NCBI GenBank assembly: GCA_004794655.1
Contig: SMMW01000567.1
Location: 2,232,001-2,296,000, forward strand
DNA from: Marisa cornuarietis
Taxonomy: Eukaryota; Mollusca; Gastropoda; Architaenioglossa; Ampullariidae
Length of the DNA stretch: 64,000 nucleotides
Direction of reading: 5' to 3'
Numbering within the stretch: the first letter of the stretch is position 1; each line of letters opens with the position of its first letter. Shown in pieces: positions 11,134 to 23,551 of the stretch. The translations under genes and the position numbers were made by a program. The notes below the pieces were generated by a model. The model was not told the origin of the DNA. It saw only the letters and a list, made by a program, of their open reading frames with translations, and ran no database searches.

Positions 11134-13379
11134 GCCTCTTCACTCTCCCAGCTCTCTCCTGGATTTGAGGTCGCTAAGACACCAGAGCTCTGGCACAAAG
11201 TCTCGGTCGACGACAGTTAGATGACAGGTGTTCGCTGCTGTCGGTTCCCCCCTGTAATCACCCGACAAAGTATCGCATTAAGAGACGTAACTCGTTGGCG
11301 CGAGAGCAGGGCAAGTTGGGAAATTAAAGGCTCCCGGAAAACCACATGGTGACCACTATGGTTTCAGAGAAAAACCCCCACAGACCTAATCCATATACCA
11401 TCTGCAGATTATATTCTTCCCCCTTTTTAGTCTTTCAAAGCACACGGACAGTCTAGCTGGAACGTTTGCCGGAGTTAAAAATAACTCTGTCTCGACTCAT
11501 ACCGTGAAAATCTTTTCATTTTAATTCCAAGACTAGAAATTTCAAAACCCTAAGTGTCGACCACCGTGACCAAGTCAGCCTCGGATGTGTTCCATGTCAG
11601 TTCTGAGCAAAAATTATCGAGTTTGTTTTCGTCTTCTCTGGCGGAAGTAAGAAAATTAATGTCAGACGCCGTCTGGCTTGAAAGTCAAACAGTTCTTTAA
11701 AGTCTTATGTATCTGTATGGTGTTCCTGGGTCTTGTCATGTGGCATAGACCTCTTCCCTCGAGGGAGATGGGAAAAGACATCAGCAAAAATCTTGCAGTC
11801 GGCAGTTTGAAAACCTTTCCTTCATGAAGTAGAAACAAACTTTATAAGTCACCATGGCATACGTCAACGAATTTTTCACCATCGGTGATCTAAGCCGCGA
11901 CTTTAGGTCTGGTTTCCCTTCACACCGGTGGAAGAAATGTATTAGACATTATTCCCTGCTTACATGCATCCTTCTCACTAAAGACTTAATCAATGAATTA
12001 ATTATTATTATTATTATTAATTTTGCGTATTGCTCCTAGTTTTCCTTCTTTTATGATTAATTTCAATCATAAAAACACGAAATAAGCGCGACCAATGACA
12101 GCATGAGTTTCGAACCATACATACACCAGATATCAGATTTTGCTTTTTGAGTCGCATCTTTTCTAAGAAAACTGACGATCTCTGTCACTGATCGACATGG
12201 ATGGATAACTGACTTCCTCCTCCTCCCTCTTTGTTTTAATAGGTCAAGTGCTACCCACTGTGCATGGGCAAACGCGTGCAACCTAGTGCCAATTTTGGGA
12301 TTTGCTGGACATTAATTGAGAAGACTTGATCCCATGAAGCAGGACAGGGGAGTGTTCGAAAGCCATTTTAAAGAGGTAAGACTTAAGTAGCCACTTGAAG
12401 CCACTTAAAGGGCAACACGAGTGCAACATTTTTTCTTTATGGTGGGGTTAAGGTCATTTTAAAATAATAATTCCCAAGATATGAGTACATAATTATGCTT
12501 AATTTTCAAGATAAAAGCTTTCAAACATCGGCATTCTCACCTGCCACTAGGAAAGCAGAGGAAAAATACCCGCTACACAGGAGAGTTCCGTTGCGTATAA
12601 ATACTATTTGTAACAGCAAGTCTAGCAAATCTATGCATGTCTCCGTTTAAGCTTTTCATAGGTTTGTCAACCTCAGTTTTTTTGCTTGCATGCAGATCTG
12701 GTGCTTGATCTTTGTTTAAACTTGTTACCAGCAGGAATTATAGTTGGTTTTAACAGCTCGTGCTTTTGTACAGTTGGCACTGCTGTCGGAAGAAAATTTC
12801 TTCATTTTACTGAAAGTCCAAGAGTTACCTGTACTGTATAAGTGACTAGATAACAATCGCTTTTGAAATGCTTTGAGCAAATTTGTGAGTACGATGAGGA
12901 GATGAAGTTCGCAAGGCACGTTTAAAAAAAGTAGAGATCTATATATAAATATATCTGAACAAAGTTAATCCACTGTCGTTAGTAGCCAGTATCTTTATGA
13001 AAGGAGAATAAGTGCAAACTAACTTCATCTGAGTGTCGAACATAATATATTCAGCAACAGCACCTCGTATTCTGATTTTTTTTTACCCAGAGTGACATCT
13101 TTTTTCTTTGAATTCAACTCATACAGGCGATGAAATATTTTTAGAAATACTACTTTTACGTCACTTCCCGCTTTCTCGACAAATCCAGGTGTGATTAAGC
13201 GAATAACATTAATATAATATTTCTCGTGCCTGTTCGTCAAAAAATACCACTGAAATATGTTTTTGTGATAATTTATGCTCTATTGCCAGCGATTTGCTCT
13301 GGGCGCTCGTGTTGCCCTTTAAAGAGGCAGCCTAAGGTAGCGGTAAGGGGAAAATACTCCTAAAAGCTCGCTGGTCACT
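11134..13379. other. Non-coding stretch
   Basis: AT-rich sequence with an (ATT)n run at about 12000-12018 and a possible GAG|GTAAGA donor string near 12372 that has no supporting exon. Frames are short, on both strands and without domain similarity. Confidence 0.55.
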
Positions 13380-15490
13380 AGAGCAGAGTAAGGTGCGGGG
13401 AATGTGGAGCCGGAGTGTACCAACTGCTGAAGGAAGTGTTGGGATAGAGGCTGGATGTTGAAACGGGAAGAAGGGCAATCTCATGGACAGAGTGATGGAG
13501 ACATTTATAGACAGTTTACTTTGTAAGTGACAAGCAACCAGAGAAGTAACTGAAGTAAGGGGTGTCGGGATCAGTCTTATACAGTTGGATATCAGACAAA
13601 TAGCAGCGTTCTCAACATGTAAAAAGATGTGGAAAGGGAGGTGAGCAGAGAAGGAGTTGAAGTAACCCAGGCTTTAGAGGAGAAAGGGGGACAACTATCT
13701 TGACTGCGACGTCAGAGGTGTCAGGTAGTAAACAGTCGTTGGAGATGAAAATAATTTTTTGCCAGAGAGGCGATGTTGTCCTGCATGTAGAGGGTGGAGT
13801 CCAAAATGACTCCAAGACGCTTATCGCTGGACGACAAGTTCATCGTGGTGCAAGACAACTGGGTAGGAGGGGAGGTTGGCTGGCTGGCTGGCTGGTTGTT
13901 TGAGTTTTACATCGTGCCAGGAACTAAGGCTATACCACGACAAGAGAAGGTAACAATACGTTAGAAGCGTAGATACGATCAGTGGAGAAGACAGTAGAAA
14001 CATTCTGACTAGTGCCTATAAACAGTGCTTTAGTCTTGTCATGGCTTAGTTTGAGTTTGTCAGTTGTCCAGGTCTTGACGTCAGAATAAAAGTGACCGAT
14101 GGGGGAGAGAAGGTTATCAACTTCATGTCAGAGAAGAGCTAGCAAATAGTTGCATATCGTGTGCGAGGGCCCTATAGCAGAGGTCAGAGGTCAAAGCACT
14201 CGAGGACCCATGACAAGGGCTGCGTGTAGAGAGTTTAAGAGTACGGAGCCAAGCACAGAACGCCAAAGAGGACTGGAAAAGTCTGGGATAAACAGGAATC
14301 AATGACGACAGTCTGAGATCGGTCGCAAAGGTAGCTCTGGAACAACGGAAGGGGCTGTGTATTGAATGCCGAAGACGGAGCAGAGTCGATCGACCAGAAT
14401 GTCAAGGTCGAGTGTATCAAGCGTGGCAGACAAATCAAGGAGGACAAGCACCGAAACCAGACCGTTGTCAGTGACACTGAGAAGGCCAGAAGTCAGACGG
14501 AGTAGAGCTGTCTTTGTAGAGTTACGGGGGCAGCAGGGCGAAGAAAGTGGTGCGTAAGGTGTGCACTCACTTGGTCGAGGATCACGTACTCTAGCAGCTT
14601 ACATAAAAAGAGTCAGACTCCAAACAAGATGGTAGTTTCTAAGCTCATTAGTTACACGTCTTTAGAAAGAGTGCACAGTGATGGTCTTGAGATAGTTTGG
14701 GACTATTCCAGCGGACAGGGAGTTGTTTGATAACGTCAGTAATGGGCAGAAAAAAAGCTTGTCCAGACACCCAGAAAGAATCGTCGGCAGAGGATTTAAT
14801 TCACTTGGTTTCATGTAGATCTTGTGATGAGTTGCTGGGTGTAACTGACAGTGACTGGTTGAAAGCATGTGAAGGGTGATCCAGAAAAAAGAGACGGAGA
14901 GGAGATAAAAGAAGCAGTGTCCAGCCCATACCACATACTACTAATTTTGTCAGAAAAAAATGTGAGCAAAACTCTCACAGAGGACTTCGAGATCATGATT
15001 GGTGGGAAGAAGGGAAGAACAGTCGGGAACAAGAAGATCGTTTATAAGTGAGAACTGTTCTAGAAATAGGCTTGGCACTGGCGAGAACCTTCTTGTCCAA
15101 CTGTTTGCTGTCTCTCTAAAGATCTGACGATGAATCTCAGACTCGTGGTGACACCCTTAGTCTGCGGCGCATGACCAATTTGTGTCCTCATGCTGATCTC
15201 ACATGTTAACAAGGAAACTAATGGCAAAGTGGTCGTATACGAGATCCTTGGAGATGACGCTAAAGATCAAGAACGCTAAGTTATTATATGGTCTGGTTAT
15301 AATCCACTTCAGAGTGCGTCCACAGAAATGCGTGGGGAAGTGACCTACCTGGGCGACACTGTAGCCATATTGGACAGCACTGGAGCTCTGAGTGCCAGCG
15401 TTAGTAAAACAGTCCCAGTTAATGTTGACTTCATCAAAGATAACGGCATTGATGACGTTGTAGTGATCAAGATATAGATATCAAGCAGCC
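13380..15490 (-). pseudogene. Decayed CR1/L2-like non-LTR retrotransposon (EN and RT fragments)
   Basis: Fragments appear in the correct order on the minus strand, with frame changes and stops. Endonuclease C-terminal region: 15490-15170, with CGRTLKWIITRPYNNL and DHFAISF. Linker and RT start: about 15030-14670, with FSDKISS, GSPFTCFQPVT, SELNPLPTILSGCLDK and LSAGIVPNYLKT. RT core: about 14500-14170, with VLVLLDLSATLDTLDLDIL, corresponding to the LLDLSAAFDTIDHDIL block of CR1/L2 elements, then SVLGSVLLNSL. Later RT: about 14090-13990, with DVKTWTTDKLKLSHDKTKAL, the KLKLN-KTE block. C-terminal traces reach about 13400. Stops, frameshifts and a nested SINE show that it is dead. The clade is my reading of motif style; a protein search would settle it. 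Confidence 0.75.
13893..13946 (-). mobile_element. SINE family A 3' tail nested in the LINE
   Basis: On the minus strand this reads TTGTCGTGGTATAGCCTTAG then TTCCTGGCACGATGTAAAAC, the same 3' end as the family A copies at 9544, 23480, 35940 and 51050, followed by an A/C-rich and (AGCC)n tail (13878-13893 as GGCT units on +). It splits the decayed LINE between its KLKLSHDKTKAL block and downstream sequence, so it inserted after the LINE arrived. Confidence 0.75.
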
Positions 15491-15739
15491 ATCCGGAGCT
15501 TGATTCTGGATCTGATCTGTAAAGTCATCTATCCAGTCTAATTCCTTTTATCTGTTCCTACATTACTTTTTTTTCAAATCTCACAGTCGTCTGCTTATAC
15601 GTCAACGACGAAAGCAGCACGATGTTACGCTGCTATGGACCAAGGGATATAACCGATATTTAACAGTCAACGCCATTTGAGAGTGCTTCTCCTGTAGGAC
15701 GACTACGACACAAAAATCTTTCTGGACTGGAAATGCTGC

Positions 15740-15875
15740 AACTTGTTATAGCTAAAGCCAAAAACAGTTATTGTTCCCCACATGTTAGTCACCGCGAAGC
15801 AGAACTGAACCCGTGACTTCCCATTTGCTTCAGAATGACAAAAGTTTCCCACTGCGCTATCCGGCTCCCATTCAC
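15740..15875 (-). mobile_element. tRNA-derived SINE remnant, family D
   Basis: On the minus strand a tRNA-like head is readable: GGAGCCGGATAGCGCAGTGG (A box) then, about 45 bp later, ACGGGTTCAGTTCTGC (B box). The A/B spacing is tRNA-like but the stems do not pair well by eye, so this is a SINE head rather than a tRNA gene. The 3' boundary is uncertain. Confidence 0.55.
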
Positions 15876-16169
15876 AACAAGAGTGATGCAAAGATGACAC
15901 ATCACTCTCATCTAATGAACAACCCAACAACTGTGTTGACAAAGCTTTCGTTCAAACTAAACATGACCCATCGTTCGCTTAACGCAGTGTTTGCTGCTGC
16001 AAACTGTTTGTGTTGCTCATCAGCCTTAGTCATTTTGAGAAATGTTTAGTAATTTCTTTCTTTAGTAATTACGGCGGTAATTTCGTGCTATGTACGTGGC
16101 TAAAAAGAGAAAATTACATCTTGTGTTCGCGGGCCCGCACGAGCACACACTTGTACGCGCGCGAGCACC

Positions 16170-16189
16170 CACACACACACACACACACA
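16170..16189. repeat. (AC)n microsatellite
   Basis: Ten perfect units preceded by a short GC-alternating stretch. Confidence 0.95.
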
Positions 16190-17436
16190 GACAAATAACA
16201 TTGCAAAAAACACACATGATTACGACACGTCACCAAGTGTGGAGACATACAATGCCGCTTGTTTCTGGATGCTGATGGTGACAGCAGATGTGCATCGATT
16301 TTTGCTTCGGCTCGACTTAAAAAGCTTTGTTGCAACAGGGAAAGCACTCTTTCTTCTATAGAAAATAGAAATGGGGGATTATCTCCCCTGCCATTCGCTT
16401 TCCTTTTTTCTTGCTTCTTGGTGTGGACTCCACGACTTTATTCAGACTAGTCTCCCACCTGTAACCTACCATTACTACTACATGTTTTTTCCACAATACG
16501 AAAAGTAACTACATTACGTCAATGGTTAGTTGTAACAGACGTGAGTACACTTAAAACAGATGTGCATGTTAATAGCTAGTAGGACTGACTTTCCACAACC
16601 TATAATATTTGAATACATAATATTTTTACTCGATGAAAGCCTTTGCTTACAAGTAAGAACTTAAGTGTTAACTTAACAAAAAGTGTTAGCAGCACTTGAT
16701 GCCTGTGAAGGTTGTCTCCCCTTACTCCCATTTTCCCCTCCCCGTCTTCCTGCGTCTCTTATGTTCGTGTAAGGTGAGGTACTTCACAGACCTTGTGCTT
16801 AGGAAAGAATGTAACAACAGTTAAACGTCTCATTTTGCTAGATTGTTGCTCTCGCAGATTATTCACAAACAGTACACCCCCTCCTTTTTCTGTAAAATAG
16901 AAACACCGTTCACCTGTCTGATGTAAACAGCTAACTCTAAAAAGATTTTGTTGTCTCTGTTCTGTTACGTTCGCTGAAGGTAAAACAAAGATTGGATTGA
17001 AACTAGCATTTAGTTATAAAGTCAAAACATTAGGTGTTGGGAAATTTTTGAAATACTGTGTACAACTTAATTAATTTAAATTTTACCTAACTGCGGGTGA
17101 GCTAGTAAGAATGCGGTTCTGTTAAAGTAAGAAATTTCAAAGTTAAAGTCAAGAAGTAAGAATTGAACAGAAAAGTGGTCGCACATCCAACACGAAGAAG
17201 TTCCAGTTTACTAGACAATTTCCCGTATAGAACTTCCAGCTTCTTCCTCGAAACCAAAACAATGAACAAAACAACACTAGGCCATCTACAAATTAAAAAA
17301 AAACAGAATCGATTTCTACAATGTTTTGAAACGAATATTTATATTTCATGAAAGGTATTATCGAGGTAAACTGCCACAAACTGAGGAGGAGGTCTTTTAG
17401 AATGAACCAAAGTGAACTTTAACAGCCTGATGTACT
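16190..17436. other. Non-coding stretch
   Basis: AT-rich sequence without repeat family, RNA gene or supportable exon that I can recognise. Confidence 0.55.
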
Positions 17437-17530
17437 TCAATTCAATTCTTTATTAACGAGAGGTAAAATAAGCAAAACGTGCTTTTTTCCATTTAGCTCT
17501 CGCCCTTTACAGGGGAAAATAAGCTAAATA
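17437..17530 (-). mobile_element. Possible 3' end of a minus-strand LINE
   Basis: Read on the minus strand, the segment ends in CTCGTTAATAAAGAATTGAA and TTGAA-type units, which resembles the short-repeat 3' end of some molluscan non-LTR elements. There is no coding match, so this is a weak, pattern-based call. Confidence 0.25.
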
Positions 17531-20500
17531 ATTAACTAAGTACAAAAAAGTGGTAATAAGCATAACTCAGAGGAGAAGCACCTGCTAAAAATGATAGAAG
17601 ACTAGCTGACGATGAAAATTTGACTAAGCCTTCTGTGCGGTCTCATCACTGAAAACAGCTCACGACTGTGGGCGCACTCTCACTCCCACCAGACGCCACT
17701 GGTCATGCGTTGTTGTTATTTGGGTGGTGGTAGTGGTAAATGAATGGAAAGACGAAAGATATTGGATAATATTTTTTCCTCCCTTATCAGACAACATGAC
17801 GGAGTTAAATTTGTCATTTTCTTGCCCCTACCCCTTTCTGTGCGCAGTTGCAGCATCTGCATGTTTTAACTTGTTAGAAACACGTTAACGGGAGCTCACA
17901 AGATGAGAAATCCGCAAATGTTTGATCCTGCGCATGGAATGACCGAGAAGACCGGAGGTCATTTATCAGAAGATGAGCATTATTTTTGGACTGATGATTA
18001 CAAACGCTGTTGGCTTTTATTTTTAAAATGTGCCCATGAAAATGAATGCAGTTTTGTAGCCCAACCAACGAATGCAATTATTAGCAGAATGTCTGCACTG
18101 ACAAGAAAATTAAAAAAAAACTGTGTCTTGAAAGGCACATCATTAAATTTAATTACAAAACGATTTCTAGCGAAGTGCCCTTTATATCCATTTAGCATGT
18201 TATTTAGCGTCTCTGTAGTCTTGCGTTAGATAAACGTCTGTTCCGGCAAACCAACACAAACACAAACACGTGCTCACGAGTTTGCGCGCGTACACACACA
18301 CACACACACACACGGTAATTTCTTCGGCCGCCTGCTCGCTCCCCCACTCCTATCTCCCCCCACTCACACTTGTGGCCTATGTCTTCGTCCATTAGCCATG
18401 CCTGCTTTGAATACCATTCAATATTTGCCGACTCTTCTCCCGAGAAAACAGTTTTAGCTCTTGTAATGACGTCTTAGACAACATCTTCGGGGAAAAGCCT
18501 CGCGATCTTTAGTTGGATTTTTTTTAAAGAAAGAGAAGAGTGCTTGTCAAACTTTTTAACCAACCACAGCGGTCGAAGGATAGAAAATTACTCCTTCAAG
18601 TCAAAAATAATTTCATTTCTTTAAAACTCTGTGTGCATGTAAGTTTTGAGAAATTTGTTTAATCAAGAAACACGCTTGTGATGACTTGTAGTAGACCTTA
18701 TATTGTTTTGTGTATGAGTAATGTTCTGGGTCTTTGGGTGTTCGCGCCATTCGGACGACATCGTTTTTCAAGAAAAATGGTCGTCATTGAGAGGCAGTTG
18801 AACATGTCAAGGTGTTGTTTGTAATTCATCGTACGCATGCGGGAGCAAGTGTGTGTGTGACTTCTTAGAACGCTTTAAATAAAAAGTAAAGTACAGAGGT
18901 ATATATTGTACAAATGTTTTTTATATTAATCGTATTTGGCTAGTGGTGCAATCTTTCACTTCATCTTAGCTGTAAGTTTGTACATGCATTGTTACCTTTT
19001 TCTTTACGTTTATAGGTTGTCATTTCTCTCCTTACTGATGGCCTTGGTACTTGAATCTTCGCAACAAAACCATGGCTACACTACTAAAAATAGTAACCTT
19101 CACTAATTGTCTAATTGCCCCTAATCACTGTAGAAACTCTAGCAGCCTAATTTCTTTCTTACCTCCATTATTATAATGATTCTGTGCTTGTTAAAACTGC
19201 ACCAGTTTGTCCACATGAAATTAGAAAACGAATATCCATATTCTATGTAACACCCATGACAATTTGTCCTGTGTATTTAACAATTTTTAAAGATAATAAT
19301 TTTTGTTTGAATAATCTTTTTTCATTATTTTATTTTATGTGTTGTCTCGGGGTTTGGAATGAGACCGCGAGAGTACGAGAGGGGAAGTAACTCTCCCGGT
19401 CCCTCGCGTTCTTTCTTTTAAGTGAGAGACAGCGATCGGGTGGGACGCAGTTCTCGTTCTAAGTGTTTGTCCTAATTCAGGGCAACAGGTCCATACGGGC
19501 GCCCGTAATTGTTCTCTGTAATAAGACAATACTTTCGGGAAAAAACAGCCTTGGTTGTTATTGGCGAGAAAAACACTCCCCCACATTTTCAAGCCTCCCA
19601 TATCCAGTACCAGTTACATCTAGAATGGGTAAGAAACAAATAGAATATTTCCCCTAACTGACCTTTTAGAGATGTGATACGTTACAGCACGCCTGGAACT
19701 AAACAGAAATTATCTTCATAAAGCAGGAGCATTAAACATACACCAGCCAATGTTTACAGGAAACGTCAGTGTATTCAGCATCCTTGAACAGCGGCATGAG
19801 ACTGTCAAGGAAATCACGTGCATAGATTGTACTTTACCGTGCATAACTAGCCTTCAGTTAGCTCCATTTGTCTCCCGTGTAGTCTTCTGCAGTGGGCTGG
19901 AGGACAAGAGATGTCAGAAAACAGACAACACGCCTGCATTTTTTTTAAAGCGCCAGTACAGCCTGTGTTTTCAGTTCTGACCTGAATAACAAACATTACC
20001 GTTACTTGGCGTGTAGCCAACAGTTATGAGCGGATTCTGCGCTTGAAAATGGGGGCAAAACACAAACAGCACTCCAAAAATGCTGTATAAGCACTAAAAA
20101 TTTCCTAATGTCTCTTATAACAAACTGTTTTAACACACACCGTCGTAAAAGTACTCTACGACGTCCTTCGGGAACTGCTGGCCACTTCCAATCGAGCCGT
20201 CGGTTTTTTTTAAAAATTACTTTGCCAAACTCTGCCAATAGGGAACCATTTTATTTCTAAGCGGTGTGAGAATGCATTTTGCTAATGGATATTTGTTTCG
20301 CTGAACGTTGAAATCTCATCTGAATGAAAAATGTGGCCCATCGTTCACTTGCTGCAAACAAAGCGCACCTCTGATCAAATTTCAAGAGAGGAAAACAACA
20401 CAAAAAGTTGTGTCAAAACTGGTGTTAATGTTCTTAGCTTCTTCGCTGTCGCTTTTTCGAACGATGCAAAATAAAAATAACGCGTATTTATCTTAGCAAG

Positions 20501-21964
20501 CGAAAAAAGTTCATATCTGTTTTTATCGGTCCCTGAAAACAAATCTTAACACCTGTTTAAAAGTAGATGTGCCAGTCCGGTGCTGGTCATACTATGCAAG
20601 ACCTGCCTACCGCCACTTAAAACAGGTCTAAGAAGCGAGTATCGTCAGGAACTGCGACCATCCAGCTGTTTTCCCTGATGACCAGTTGTCAGATGGTACC
20701 AGTCAAGGAAAGACTTTCTTACAAATCGTTTTTTCTTTATTTTTCCCCCCTTGCTTTCTATCTTTTTTTGCCATTTCATTCTCCCACCCTTCCCTTTCCC
20801 ACACTTTTAGCCTCCTCCTCCTCCTCCTCCTCATCATCATCATCACTTTTCTTCTTTCTCTCCTCCTCTTTTAACTGCTGTTTCATTGCATACATTTATC
20901 AGACAGGGCTGTAGATATGCTTCACTAGCTGTCTCCATGACACAGCTGCTTTTGTAGCACACAACACATTTAGTTTAACCACACACTCACACACTCACAG
21001 AGAGAGAGAGAGATGGGGAAGTCATCCGATCCTAGATTATACAAGCATTAAATCCAGACAGAGGGGATAAAGCCCAAACACCTTGTAAGCTTCCAGTTCC
21101 TTCCAAAGTTCGTATTTCACAGTTTTACCGTAAAATTTATCGATTACTGATAAGACGTAAGCCTTCCAGCAAAAGAAAGTTTTGATTATGTGCAGCACTG
21201 AGACTTTCTTTCAAGGAAACAACTATCTATTTGTTAAAGGTTCGGTCAGTCTAGTAAAAATGCTTTTTAAAAGGAATGCAAGTGACGCAAGCTGGGGATA
21301 AAGAAGAGCAGCTCACAAATCTTCCTTCTCTTACAAACTTAAAGGAAAGATAAACAGATTTCTCAGACTGACAGTGGTAGATAATAAATTGCTCGAAGTG
21401 AAGAGGCCAGACGGTTCACGACATCATATTGACCTGCTGGGTTATCCCCGAGGAATAACTTTACTAGGAAATTATTTTGGGAGCTTAGATAAACTTTTAA
21501 ATGTCAGAGAAATAACATTTACCATTCTCATGTGTAAACATCTCACGTGGTCTTCAAAAGAATTCTTTAAGAATAAAAAGGAAAGAAAATTTAGAATCTT
21601 TTAATTAACTATTTCATGTTAACATTCTTCAGAAGAATAAAACAAAAGTTAATTTGCTCACAAAGTACATAAAGGGGCAAACATCTAACGAAAACTTTGA
21701 AGATGAAAAACCAGGTTAAGGCTTTTATAAGTTTGATGCTCTTCATGAATCTGTAGACAAAATAGCTTTCAAATCTTCTTAACCTGCACTTTTACACCTG
21801 TTATTGCTAATTGGTTAGTTTGTCCTAATGATTTACTTTATTTTCCTGCCAGAAGTACAAATAAGTCGAGAAAATATCTTCAAATTCACGAAGAGTAGTA
21901 CTGAGAAAGATGTAAATAGAAATTAATCCAAGATATATAAAATAGTAAACTAGAGACAAAGAGA

Positions 21965-21999
<35 letters not shown>

Positions 22000-22902
22000 A
22001 AGCGATATATAATATTTATAAAAAATTGAGACAAATGTATAGAGACAATGCTTATAAATTAATACAATATATATATATATATATAGGTAAATTAGAAGAA
22101 GAAAAATATACAAAGAAAACAATACATGTATATTTTTCATTATAAAATATAGTGATAAAAATTAGTACAAAATATTGGAAAGTGAGAAAAATAGAGTTTA
22201 TGACTAACTGATAAAAAGACTTACATAGAAATTGATATGAAGTATATATACGTGGAAACTGACACAAGAAACTTCAAGCAAACCCTGTTTTCACTGTAAC
22301 AAATCTTCCTGCCATCTTGAAGCAGAAAGGTGAGATCGTGGAAGCCAGCATCGTCAAGCGTTGTAATACCGCCATTCAGATTGAAGCGAACACACACGAG
22401 GGTCTTCCATTTCAGAGTCATGCGCAGTTTCCGGTCCCTTGCGTCGTTAAAAACTTAACATCGGCGAACCCTACCCACGGAAGTGACGTCAGCGAGTGGA
22501 GAAGAGGGTGTAGCAAATGAGAGCCGATTGCACCCCAGGGAGATAAGTGGCATTGATGGCGGCACACGCGGTCTTCCTACATAGTTCTTGCGAGGCCTGG
22601 CAGATTTAGTTACCTGCCCTGCGTAAGTCCACAGCTGGATGCTGTTGTGAAAGTGATACTAAAAATATATATATAACAAAATAAAAAAGAAAAGTTTCGG
22701 ACTTTCATTTTTCGTACTGACTTCATTTACATGTATAACAGAAAATTCGGACATCTCTGTTTTACTTAGTAAGATGGGGAAACTACCAGTGCAGCTCAGC
22801 ACACCAGACCCGGACTATAACTTGCATAATTCTGACGAATTTTTGCGTGACCGAGGCTGATCAAAGATCTCGTGACGATTATAGTCGACCGCCAGAGCCA
22901 GT
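17531..22902. other. Non-coding stretch with small simple repeats
   Basis: Holds (CA)n at 18291-18313, (CTC)n(ATC)n at about 20811-20847, (AT)n then (AG)n at 21965-21999 and (AT)n at 22067-22085. The region 21880-22260 is extremely AT-rich and generates false Tyr/Ile frames on the minus strand. The 76-codon frame at 21374-21604 begins at a GTG, is supported by nothing else and matches no family I know. Confidence 0.55.
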
Positions 22903-22955
22903 GTGCTACCCCCTACTTTTCTCATGGTGGGCAGTCCCTATGGACGCAACTGTTC

Positions 22956-23144
22956 CTACAGCACAGGATTGTATTTCATGTCGAGGCTGTGGTCCACTAG
23001 CAGGCGGGTCAAGCAGATAACCTCTGCACTGTATGTCGCTGCAACACTTGCGCCCGTCAGAAACGCAATCATCTCCGCGAGCCCCAGAAAGAAGTGCACG
23101 TGGTGGGCACAGGTCTGGAACTCAGCGATCAGTTTTCTCTGCAT
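22956..23144 (-). CDS. Unassigned 62-codon ATG-initiated ORF, possible small membrane protein or exon
   Basis: I do not recognise this frame. It starts at a real ATG (minus strand, first codons MQRKLIAEF) directly preceded by an in-frame TAG, and ends MKYNPVL-stop. Residues about 14-47 are largely hydrophobic, interrupted by Glu, Thr and Ser. Base composition is more GC-rich than the flanks, with many third-position C/G codons, as in coding DNA. The opposite strand is also open without an ATG. No good donor or acceptor was seen. It may be a small ORF, an eroded exon or chance. Confidence 0.2.
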   Translation of the reverse strand: MQRKLIAEFQTCAHHVHFFLGLAEMIAFLTGASVAATYSAEVICLTRLLVDHSLDMKYNPVL

Positions 23145-23352
23145 CTACAACGTGACTAGGTCATAAGGTCTTTTACTCTCGTCTCGAACAATTTCTGTCA
23201 GTATAAAGAATTACCTTTTAACCGAGTTCTTAATAAACCAATAAATAAACTGCAACAAACTAAATAAATAAGAACAAAACAAAACCTGAAGCAGCCTTTT
23301 AGAGCCTTTCCCGACTTTCACACGACAAAGAATGTGACTACCTGAAAGTCGA

Positions 23353-23541
23353 GGGCGCCCCAGCAACGGTTAGCGCCTGTCACCACTACAATGAAGGTTG
23401 GCTTCCCTGGGTTCAGCTCTCGTCTCGGGCACGCTGTTCTTTCTCTGTATGTGACATCTGTTTACAGGGCTGGCTGCCTTATCGTGATATAGCCTTGGTT
23501 GCTGACTCTGTGTAAAACACTAATTCCCACTACGCCACATT
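23353..23541 (+). mobile_element. SINE family A, near full length
   Basis: A tRNA-like head has A-box region CAACGGTTAGCGCCTGT and B box TGGGTTCAGCTCTCG about 45 bp later. The family body follows: CTCGGGCACGCTGTTCTTTC, GTTTACAGGGCTGGCTGCC, TCGTGATATAGCCTTGGTTG and GTGTAAAACAC. Flanks carry an imperfect 10-bp direct repeat, TGAAAGTCGA (23343-23352) and TGAAAGTTGA (23542-23551), a plausible target duplication. The 5' few bases of the head are missing or changed compared with 50918. Confidence 0.85.
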
Positions 23542-23551
23542 TGAAAGTTGA

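Noticed and set aside
15785..15872. A functional tRNA gene on the minus strand
   Set aside because: A and B boxes are present, but acceptor and anticodon stems do not pair by eye; a SINE head fits better.
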